Shown in pieces: positions 1-5,023 of a stretch of DNA of 6,214 nt. Location of the stretch: the NCBI GenBank assembly GCA_028697565.1, contig JAQVEU010000052.1:1-6214 (forward strand), read 5' to 3'. Every line of letters begins with the position of its first letter. The first letter of the stretch is position 1. The position numbers and the translations under genes are program-made. Source of the stretch: Candidatus Ratteibacteria bacterium. GTDB lineage: Bacteria; Ratteibacteria; UBA8468; B48-G9; JAFGKM01. A model generated the notes under the pieces. That model did not search any database, was not told the DNA's origin, and saw only the letters and a program-made list of their open reading frames with translations.

Positions 1-310
1 TTTCATATTCTATTGTAGGTGTAGGTGAAGGGGGTGTAGTTCTCTTCTCTTCTCCTGTGTAAGATATCTCTATCTCTGGCTTCCAGCCCGCTATGTCTTC
101 AAATATCTCTCTTATTAGGCCAATATAGGGAATGAATCCCTTCTCAAAGGTTGTCCCCGGTATCTCTAACTGTACCTTATTGGCACTAATCCCCTTAATT
201 TTTACTGGCCTGAGCCATATATCATATGCCCTGTTGTCATTCAGTCGCTCTTCTACCTTTGCCATCACCTCTTTCCACAATATCTCAACGTTCTCTTGCC
301 CTTTTTCCAT
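1..310 (-). CDS. dnaA: Chromosomal replication initiator protein DnaA, N-terminal part (truncated by window edge)
   Basis: DnaA is the ATP-dependent initiator that binds DnaA boxes, opens the origin and helps load the replicative helicase. Only the first 103 codons are here; the gene runs off at base 1. Residues 8-85 read as DnaA domain I, the self-association and helicase-contact domain: W12 in ILWKEVMAKVEERL, then YDIWLRPVKI (29-38), a short strand segment VQLEIPGTTF (46-55), and the helix YIGLIREIF (62-70). A Pro/Thr-rich stretch from about residue 91 looks like the start of the flexible domain II linker. ATG 310 is chosen because an in-frame TAA lies two codons upstream (314-316) and because W12 then falls near the position seen in other DnaA proteins. 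No strong Shine-Dalgarno site precedes it, only a weak GGA. It starts 16 bp after the secA stop, so translational coupling or cotranscription with secA is likely (inference). The AAA+ and DNA-binding domains lie outside the window. Confidence 0.9.
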   Translation of the reverse strand, partial: MEKGQENVEILWKEVMAKVEERLNDNRAYDIWLRPVKIKGISANKVQLEIPGTTFEKGFIPYIGLIREIFEDIAGWKPEIEISYTGEEKRTTPPSPTPTIEYE

Positions 311-313
311 AAC

Positions 314-322
314 TTATCCACA
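314..322 (+). promoter_or_regulatory. DnaA box 1 (TTATCCACA)
   Basis: This is a perfect match to the strong DnaA-box consensus TTATNCACA, in the 16-bp gap between secA and dnaA, four bases upstream of the dnaA start. It reads on the strand opposite to dnaA transcription. It is the first of three boxes in the same orientation at 11-bp steps. A bound initiator here would cover the dnaA translation start region and could repress dnaA or contribute to origin activity (inference). Confidence 0.85.
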
Positions 323-324
323 AC

Positions 325-333
325 TTTTACACA
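325..333 (+). promoter_or_regulatory. DnaA box 2 (TTTTACACA)
   Basis: This matches the relaxed DnaA-box consensus TTWTNCACA. It starts exactly 11 bp after box 1 in the same orientation and spans the secA stop codon (327-329) and the last secA codons. Confidence 0.75.
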
Positions 334-3300
334 TTTTTTCCACAACACTTTTTGTACTTTTTACCACTACCGCAGGGGCAGGGCTCATTCCTCCCTATCT
401 TCCTGCCAGCCGCATAGGAAACTGGTTTCACAGGTTGTTCCTCTGGTAATGTATCTACGGGAGTGACTGTACCTGCCTGCTCTTTCGGTTCGCCGTGTGT
501 TGCATCAAACTGTTGTAATGACTTATGACTATAAGAGACATTAGCAGGGGAAGGAACTCTTCTCTGGGTTGCGGGGGTCTCTGCAATCCTTACCCTGAAT
601 ATATGGGAGAGGACCTCCCTTTTTATCATAACAAGCATCTCCTGGAATGCCTGGTAGCCCTCATGTTTATAGGCAAGGAGCGGGTCTCTCTGGGCATATG
701 CCCTCAGTCCGATTCCTTCCCTGAGTTCATCTATCACTCTCAGGTGCGCCTTCCATCTGTTGTCTATTACCTGCAGCATAATAATCTTCTGTATCTCTAA
801 TATATATTGTCCTGCCTCTTTCTTTTTTGTTTCATATATACCCTTAAGTTTGTCTGTCAGTTCTTCAGAGAATTGTTCCCGCCAGTATGAAGGGTTTTGT
901 ATCTCGTCTGGATGGGGTAGTTCAACCACAATATCAAAGGTATTCTTTATAAAGGCAATGAAGTTTTCCATATCCCAGTTGAGTGGTTTGAGTTTTAGGT
1001 TCATATACTCATCAATTGCTGCCTGTATGGTTTCTTCAATAAACTCCCCTATATATGTATCAAGGTTTTTCCCTTCTAATATATCCTGTCTCAGTGCATA
1101 TATAACCTTCCTCTGTTCATTCAGGACATTGTCAAATTCAAGGAGTTGTTTTCTTATCTCAAAGTTGCGTGCTTCCACTTTCTTCTGTGCATTTGTTATC
1201 ATCCTGTTGATAAGCGGGTGTGCGATGGGCTCTCCTTCGGGTATATGTCCCATAACAGACCGCATCCTTTCCGAACCAAAGATTCTTAAAAGGTCATCAT
1301 CAAGCGAAAGGTAAAATCTTGAGGAGCCAGGGTCACCCTGTCTTCCCGCCCGTCCCTTTAACTGGTTGTCTATCCTTCTTGCCTCATATCGTTCACTGCC
1401 AATCACATGGAGCCCACCAAGGGATATAACCTTCTGGTGGTCTTCCATCCATGGTTTTTTATACTCCTCAAGCAACCTATCATATACCTCTTTGAACTCC
1501 TCAGGTGCCTTTTCAAGTTCTTCTCTTGCCTTCTGCCACTCTTCTTCATGCCTGCTTCTGCTCTCTTCATACTCCTCCCGTGCCTTTTTCAGTTCCTCAT
1601 CATACCTCGCATATTCCTTCTCATAGTCCTGGAGTGCCTTTCTATACTCCTGTTCTGCTGTGTGGTAGTCCATTCCCGCGATACTTATAAGGATGAGATG
1701 TTGCAGTTCCTTTTTCCCTTCAGCATAGGATGTATATAGATGTCCCTCTTTCTCCTTCACCTCTTTTATAATATCGGCTATATTCTTTCCTGATGTGAGT
1801 ATCTCGTCAATATATGCAGGATATCTGTATGCCTTTTTGAAGAGAGGTGCATCGGGAGAGGCGACAGAAGGAAAGCAACTGGTTAGTATCTCCATATACC
1901 TTTTTATCCAGTCCCTGTACTTTACAAGGAGTTCATAGATGGCCTTTGCCCCTTCTTCTGTTTCTGCTTCAGGGTTATTCAGGAGTTCTGTCAACCGGTT
2001 CCTCATCTCCTCAATATCCTCATCAAGAACAATATTTAGGGTGGTTTTTATAGAACTCTTAAGGGATAGATACTCCCTGTATGCCCTGCCTTCGGATTCT
2101 TTGAGGTCTTTTAGAGATGCATCATACCTATCACCTGCCTGTTTCTGTGCGGATACAAGTTGCTCATTGGCCCTTTCATATGCCTCTTTCTGTTTTTCAA
2201 GTCGTCCCTTATACCTCTGGTATATATCTCCGCCCTCTTTGTTGAATATTGTCTCTTCAAACTGTTCCCTTGCCTTTTTATCCAGAGCAAAGAACAACTG
2301 TTCTTTTTCATTGAGTAGTTGTCTTTTTGTTTGTAGAAGGGGTTTATACCTGTTGTCTATATCCGCCAGACGTTCCTTATATGCCTTTTCTATTTCAGTC
2401 AGCACCTCTGCAAACTCTTTCTGTGGATGAGTTCCTTTATCTTCTGCTCTTTTCTTTGACCATATCACCCTTATGGTCTCCTCCCGTGCTAATATTTCAG
2501 GGTTTCCTCCTAATATAATGTCCACTCCCCTTCCTGCCATCTGTGTTGCTATGGTTACCGCCTTGAGCTTTCCTGCCTGTGCTATGATGGCTGCCTCTGC
2601 CTCATGGTTTTTACCATGCAGAACCTTATGAGGAATCCCTTTTTGTGAAAGCATCCTGCTTAGCCGTTCTGCCTTTTCAATGGAGATAGTTCCGACCAGC
2701 ACAGGTCGCCCTGTTTTATACATCTCTTCTATCTCCGCAACGAGTTTTGCAAACTTTTCTTTTTCTGTCTTGTATATCTCGTCATCATATTCTTTTCTGT
2801 TGAGTTGCTTGTTTGGAGGTAGCACGATGACATCGGTCTTATATATCTCCTTGAACTCCACTGCTTCTGTAAGTGCAGTACCTGTCATACCTGCAATCTT
2901 GTTGTATAGTTTGAAGTAGTTCTGGAAGGATATGGTTGCAAGTGTCTGGTTTTCACTCTCAATTCGTACGCCCTCTTTCGCCTCTATTGCCTGATGTAGC
3001 CCATCACTCCACCTTCTTCCCGGCATGAGCCGTCCTGTAAACTCATCTACTATAATGACCTGGCCATCTTTAACGATATACTCCTTATCCCTCCTGAAGA
3101 AGTTATGTGCCCTGAGTGCCTGATGTATGAGGTGGACATTCTCTGTATGTGTCCCATCATAAAGGTTCTGTATGCCAAGCAGCCGTTCACACTTGTGTAC
3201 CCCCTCATCTGTAAGGGCTACGGTCTCTCCTTCCTCATCTAATGTAAAGTCCGTGTCCTTATTCAGTTTCCTGACAAGGCGGTCTATATCATAGTAAAGG

Positions 3301-4133
3301 TGGGTTGCTTCCTCTGCGGGTCCTGATATAATAAGGGGGGTTCGTGCCTCATCTATAAGGATAGAGTCCACCTCATCAATAATGGCATAGTTAAGTTCTC
3401 TCTGGACCTGTCCATCCCTGCTTATAGACATATTGTCCCTGAGGTAGTCAAACCCGAACTCGCTCGCCACTCCGTATGTAATATCACAGTTATATGCCTC
3501 TTTCCTTGGGATAGGCCTCAGATATAAAAACCTTGAATCCGCAGGCAGATATGTAGGGTCAAATATAAATGCGGAAAGGGTGTAAGGGTCTTTGGACTCC
3601 TTGGAAGAGATGATACAACCAACAGAAAGGCCAAGGTAGTGATATATCGCCCCCATCCACTGTGTATCCCTTTTTGCAAGATAGTCATTGACTGTAACAA
3701 GATGACATCCCCTGCCGCTTAGCGCGTTGAGAAAAAGAGGGAGTGTGGCAACGAGTGTCTTCCCTTCGCCTGTCATCATCTCAGCAATGTTTCCCCTGTG
3801 TAGCACGAGACCACCTAATATCTGTACATCAAAGTGCCGCATATCAAGGGTTCTTCTTGCGGATTCTCTCACGAGGGCAAATACATCCACAAGGAAATTA
3901 TCCATCGACTCACCTTTTTGTATCCGTTCCTTAAAGGATGTTGTCATCTGCTGCATCTCTTTTTGTGAGAGTGCACGTACCTCTTCCTCTTTTTCGTTGA
4001 TTTTGATTAAGAGGGAAATAATCTCCTGCATAAACTGATATTTTTCTCTGTTGAGGATACGGTTGATTGTGTATCTCGTCCCAGGATTTAATATCTTTAA
4101 GTTAGAAAGGAGTTGATTATAATACTCTTGCAC
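327..4133 (-). CDS. secA: Protein translocase subunit SecA, with a large insertion in nucleotide-binding domain 2
   Basis: SecA is the ATPase motor that pushes unfolded preproteins through SecYEG at the inner membrane. Visible landmarks: Walker A TGEGKT (121-126), Walker B DEVD (253-256) followed by DEARTPLIISG, preprotein-crosslinking region about 220-360, NBD2 from about 410, motif V QMAGRGVDIILGG (531-543), motif VI QLKGRAGRQGD (924-934), helical scaffold with FDNVLNEQRKVIYALRQ (1000-1016) and IMLQVIDNRWKAHL (1118-1131), a Pro-rich linker (about 1184-1240), and the C-terminal zinc motif CPC-X8-CC (Cys1252, 1254, 1263, 1264) that in other SecA proteins binds SecB and lipid. At 1268 residues it is far longer than E. 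coli SecA (901); the excess is an insertion of about 355 residues (about 547-903). The GTG start at 4131-4133 is supported by GGAGGTG eight bases upstream. Motif V has Gln531 and Val537 where Asn and Thr are usual. dnaA follows after 16 bp. Identity is near certain. Confidence 0.98.
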   Translation of the reverse strand: MQEYYNQLLSNLKILNPGTRYTINRILNREKYQFMQEIISLLIKINEKEEEVRALSQKEMQQMTTSFKERIQKGESMDNFLVDVFALVRESARRTLDMRHFDVQILGGLVLHRGNIAEMMTGEGKTLVATLPLFLNALSGRGCHLVTVNDYLAKRDTQWMGAIYHYLGLSVGCIISSKESKDPYTLSAFIFDPTYLPADSRFLYLRPIPRKEAYNCDITYGVASEFGFDYLRDNMSISRDGQVQRELNYAIIDEVDSILIDEARTPLIISGPAEEATHLYYDIDRLVRKLNKDTDFTLDEEGETVALTDEGVHKCERLLGIQNLYDGTHTENVHLIHQALRAHNFFRRDKEYIVKDGQVIIVDEFTGRLMPGRRWSDGLHQAIEAKEGVRIESENQTLATISFQNYFKLYNKIAGMTGTALTEAVEFKEIYKTDVIVLPPNKQLNRKEYDDEIYKTEKEKFAKLVAEIEEMYKTGRPVLVGTISIEKAERLSRMLSQKGIPHKVLHGKNHEAEAAIIAQAGKLKAVTIATQMAGRGVDIILGGNPEILAREETIRVIWSKKRAEDKGTHPQKEFAEVLTEIEKAYKERLADIDNRYKPLLQTKRQLLNEKEQLFFALDKKAREQFEETIFNKEGGDIYQRYKGRLEKQKEAYERANEQLVSAQKQAGDRYDASLKDLKESEGRAYREYLSLKSSIKTTLNIVLDEDIEEMRNRLTELLNNPEAETEEGAKAIYELLVKYRDWIKRYMEILTSCFPSVASPDAPLFKKAYRYPAYIDEILTSGKNIADIIKEVKEKEGHLYTSYAEGKKELQHLILISIAGMDYHTAEQEYRKALQDYEKEYARYDEELKKAREEYEESRSRHEEEWQKAREELEKAPEEFKEVYDRLLEEYKKPWMEDHQKVISLGGLHVIGSERYEARRIDNQLKGRAGRQGDPGSSRFYLSLDDDLLRIFGSERMRSVMGHIPEGEPIAHPLINRMITNAQKKVEARNFEIRKQLLEFDNVLNEQRKVIYALRQDILEGKNLDTYIGEFIEETIQAAIDEYMNLKLKPLNWDMENFIAFIKNTFDIVVELPHPDEIQNPSYWREQFSEELTDKLKGIYETKKKEAGQYILEIQKIIMLQVIDNRWKAHLRVIDELREGIGLRAYAQRDPLLAYKHEGYQAFQEMLVMIKREVLSHIFRVRIAETPATQRRVPSPANVSYSHKSLQQFDATHGEPKEQAGTVTPVDTLPEEQPVKPVSYAAGRKIGRNEPCPCGSGKKYKKCCGKNV
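336..344 (+). promoter_or_regulatory. DnaA box 3 (TTTTCCACA)
   Basis: This matches the relaxed DnaA-box consensus TTWTNCACA, 11 bp after box 2 in the same orientation. It lies wholly inside secA, over the codons for Cys1264, Gly1265 and Lys1266 at the end of the zinc-binding tail, so the bases serve both as protein code and as a probable initiator site. Confidence 0.7.
1425..2495 (-). other. Insertion of about 355 residues within SecA NBD2 (region encoding residues ~547-903)
   Basis: This segment separates motif V (ending GGNPE, residue 546) from GGLHVIGSERYEARR (906-920). In E. coli SecA the matching gap is only a few tens of residues and forms a variable subdomain that affects ATPase activity. 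Residues about 570-700 and 820-895 are rich in Glu, Lys, Arg, Tyr and Gln in long runs without Pro or Gly, as in antiparallel coiled coil. The middle part (about 720-820) contains Pro, Phe and Tyr clusters such as KKAYRYPAYIDEIL and may be a small globular tip. KAREE recurs at 850-854 and 868-872. The reading frame stays open across the insert and codon use looks like the rest of secA. I recognise no named domain. Confidence 0.85.
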
Positions 4134-4141
4134 CTTGTAAA

Positions 4142-4148
4142 CACCTCC
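4142..4148 (-). promoter_or_regulatory. Ribosome binding site of secA (GGAGGTG)
   Basis: This near-perfect Shine-Dalgarno sequence ends eight bases before the GTG at 4131-4133. It decides the start, because the codon is GTG rather than ATG. Confidence 0.85.
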
Positions 4149-4158
4149 AATAGGATAA

Positions 4159-4187
4159 ATTCTAAACTTAAAATCTCAAACTCACAA
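4159..4187 (-). promoter_or_regulatory. Candidate sigma-70-type promoter for secA
   Basis: On the minus strand TTGTGA (4182-4187) is followed after 17 bp by TAGAAT (4159-4164), which match the -35 and -10 consensus at 4 of 6 and 5 of 6 positions. A start near 4152 would give a very short leader of about 19 bases carrying the Shine-Dalgarno site. The elements lie in an AT-rich block resembling the repeated block upstream of tRNA-Phe, so a chance match in low-complexity DNA is possible. Confidence 0.4.
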
Positions 4188-4230
4188 CTTTTCCCCTCAC
4201 CTTAACCCTCTCCCCTTGTTCTCCTGTTGT

Positions 4231-4250
4231 CCCTCCCTCAGAGGGGAGGG
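4231..4250. repeat. Palindrome CCCTCCC / GGGAGGG
   Basis: Seven-base arms (4231-4237 and 4244-4250) flank a six-base loop. Outer CCTTAA (4200-4205) and TTAAGG (4253-4258) could extend a nested fold. It has no T-run, so it is not a convincing intrinsic terminator. Confidence 0.55.
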
Positions 4251-4318
4251 AATTAAGGGGATGCTGAAAACCTACCAAGTGTTTATCTCACTTTTCCTTC
4301 CTTTACTTACCACCCCCA

Positions 4319-4366
4319 CCTATAAATAAACTCTAAATCCAAAACACTAAACCTAAAAATCCCCTC
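4319..4366. repeat. AT-rich repeat block, copy 1
   Basis: Bases 4335-4362 are identical over 28 bp to 4853-4880. Both copies are flanked on the left by a related CCTATA...AAACTC segment, so the blocks correspond from about 4319 and 4824, with about 15 bp missing inside copy 1. Copy 2 is the immediate upstream flank of tRNA-Phe; copy 1 has no tRNA beside it. Confidence 0.7.
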
Positions 4367-4384
4367 TAACCACCCCCACCTATA

Positions 4385-4408
4385 TCCTCCCCCCTCATAT
4401 GGGGAGGA
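4385..4408. repeat. Palindrome TCCTCCCC / GGGGAGGA
   Basis: Eight-base perfect arms (4385-4392 and 4401-4408) surround an eight-base loop. It has the same C-rich-then-G-rich design as the other palindromes in this spacer. Confidence 0.55.
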
Positions 4409-4483
4409 ATTGAAGGGAACTCCACCCCCACCAAACCCCCTCTCACCCCACTTTCAAGGGGAGAATCCAACTCCCCTCTCACT

Positions 4484-4502
4484 CCCCCTTTGTTAAAGGG
4501 GG
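4484..4502. repeat. Palindrome CCCCCTTT / AAAGGGGG with 3-base loop
   Basis: Eight-base perfect arms (4484-4491 and 4495-4502) are separated by GTT. It would form a strong hairpin on either strand, but it is followed by G-rich sequence rather than a T-run. Confidence 0.6.
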
Positions 4503-4561
4503 GAAATGGGGGGATTTAGAAAAGGAGGGATGGGGTGGATTTCCCTTAATCTTCCAATCTT

Positions 4562-4599
4562 TTCTATAGTGCCGGGGGGCAGAATCGAACTGCCGACGC
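4562..4599 (-). repeat. Displaced 3' fragment of tRNA-Phe (att-like direct repeat, copy 1)
   Basis: These 38 bases are identical to 4745-4782. On the minus strand they comprise the last 30 bases of tRNA-Phe (variable loop, complete T arm, 3' acceptor strand and discriminator A) plus eight bases of its 3' flank. No D arm or anticodon arm adjoins it, so it is not a functional tRNA gene. The order on the minus strand is intact tRNA, 145 bp, then displaced 3' end in the same orientation. This is the arrangement left by a tyrosine-recombinase element that integrates into a tRNA 3' end (known mechanism). That such an event happened here is an inference; no integrase is present. Confidence 0.75.
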
Positions 4600-4612
4600 T
4601 CGCTATCGCTCT

Positions 4613-4639
4613 TTAAGGGGGAGTGATTCTCCCCCTTAA
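4613..4639. repeat. Perfect 11-bp inverted repeat between the two tRNA-Phe 3' ends
   Basis: TTAAGGGGGAG (4613-4623) and CTCCCCCTTAA (4629-4639) are exact reverse complements with a five-base loop. It lies 13 bp inside the displaced tRNA fragment. No T-run follows it on the minus strand, so it is a weak candidate for terminating the tRNA-Phe transcript. Confidence 0.75.
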
Positions 4640-4657
4640 TCTTCCCCCACCGAAGTA

Positions 4658-4680
4658 AGGGGAAAAATACTTTTTCCCCT
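4658..4680. repeat. Perfect 10-bp inverted repeat between the two tRNA-Phe 3' ends
   Basis: AGGGGAAAAA (4658-4667) and TTTTTCCCCT (4671-4680) are exact reverse complements around a TAC loop. It is the second perfect hairpin of the 145-bp segment. The T-run forms part of the stem rather than a tail. Confidence 0.75.
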
Positions 4681-4752
4681 GGCCCCTTTTGTGGCGTGGG
4701 CGACTGCTTCCCTTTTGTCCTGCTTTTTCTGCTCTTTTATACTATTCTATAG

Positions 4753-4824
4753 TGCCGGGGGGCAGAATCGAACTGCCGACGCCAGCCTTTTCAGGGCTGC
4801 GCTCTACCAGTGAGCTACCCCGGC
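4753..4824 (-). tRNA. tRNA-Phe (anticodon GAA)
   Basis: The 72-base gene folds as a full cloverleaf: acceptor GCCGGGG/CCCCGGC, D stem GCTC/GAGC, anticodon stem CAGCC/GGCTG with loop CTGAAAA, five-base variable loop GCGTC, and T arm GGCAG/CTGCC around TTCGATT. The anticodon GAA (4790-4792) reads phenylalanine UUC/UUU codons. The discriminator is A, and CCA is not encoded, so the CCA-adding enzyme must complete the end. Its 3' 30 bases plus eight flanking bases are repeated at 4562-4599, and its upstream flank is related to 4319-4366. Confidence 0.95.
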
Positions 4825-4886
4825 CTATATTAAACTCAAAATCTAAAACTCAAAATCCAAAACACTAAACCTAAAAATCCTCTCTC
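4824..4886. repeat. AT-rich repeat block, copy 2 (upstream flank of tRNA-Phe)
   Basis: Phrases of the type AAACTCAAAATC recur in tandem here, and 4853-4880 equals 4335-4362 over 28 bp. Read on the minus strand it is T-rich and directly precedes tRNA-Phe. It may include the tRNA promoter, but no convincing -35/-10 pair stands out. Similar phrases also precede secA at 4159-4187. Confidence 0.65.
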
Positions 4887-4926
4887 ACTTCCCTCACACC
4901 CCTCTTTAATAAATGGGGGGAGTTCT

Positions 4927-4952
4927 CCTTCCTTTTATTTGTAAAAGGAAGG
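4927..4952 (-). terminator. Hairpin downstream of the deoxyhypusine-synthase-like gene, possible transcript end
   Basis: Perfect 11-bp arms (4927-4937 and 4942-4952) surround a four-base loop, about 70 bp past the stop of the upstream gene. The stem is A/T-rich on its loop side and no T-run follows on the minus strand, so it may stabilise the mRNA 3' end rather than act as an intrinsic terminator. It could also be another member of the spacer palindromes. Confidence 0.35.
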
Positions 4953-5023
4953 TCAGGATGGATTTTTTTCGCTCTTCCCATATATCTTTCTGCTTTTCAG
5001 CATACCAGATACCTGTCTTTTTG

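Larger units (their letters stand above)
4188..4561. other. Non-coding spacer with C-rich/G-rich palindromes and short repeats
   Basis: I find no credible gene in this stretch on either strand. The plus strand is a patchwork of C-rich runs, G-rich runs and AT-rich phrases. It contains three compact palindromes (4231-4250, 4385-4408, 4484-4502), a copy of the AT-rich block found upstream of tRNA-Phe (4319-4366), and the 16-bp phrase ACCACCCCCACCTATA twice, at 4309-4324 and 4369-4384. It looks like accumulated small repetitive elements rather than an RNA gene; no riboswitch or conserved RNA is recognised. Confidence 0.6.

Noticed and set aside
56..64. A fourth DnaA box inside dnaA (TCTTACACA on the minus strand)
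   Set aside because: It differs from the relaxed consensus at one key position and lies outside the phased cluster, so chance is enough to explain it.
132..449. Plus-strand open frame of 105 codons across the dnaA-secA junction
   Set aside because: It runs antisense to dnaA domain I and the SecA zinc tail, both clearly real, and has no Shine-Dalgarno site or recognisable family.
760..2430. Several plus-strand open frames of 60-184 codons opposite secA
   Set aside because: They are Ser/Phe/Leu/Cys-rich shadows of the Glu/Lys-rich SecA coding strand. The minus frame has continuous conserved SecA motifs.
4261..4329. Plus-strand 22-codon open frame starting MLKTYQVFISLF with GGGG upstream
   Set aside because: It is short, opposite in direction to every other gene, ends inside a repeated phrase, and the upstream G-run belongs to a palindrome rather than a spaced Shine-Dalgarno site.
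4562..4640. A second complete tRNA at the copied tRNA-Phe 3' end
   Set aside because: The minus-strand sequence upstream of the copied part contains a perfect hairpin and no D arm, anticodon arm or 5' acceptor strand.
4484..4952. Spacer hairpins as intrinsic terminators
   Set aside because: None is followed by a run of T on the strand that would be transcribed, so at most they are mRNA-end structures or repeats.
4134..5023. CRISPR array or riboswitch in the repetitive spacer
   Set aside because: The repeats are too few and irregularly spaced for CRISPR, and no known riboswitch core is visible before secA.
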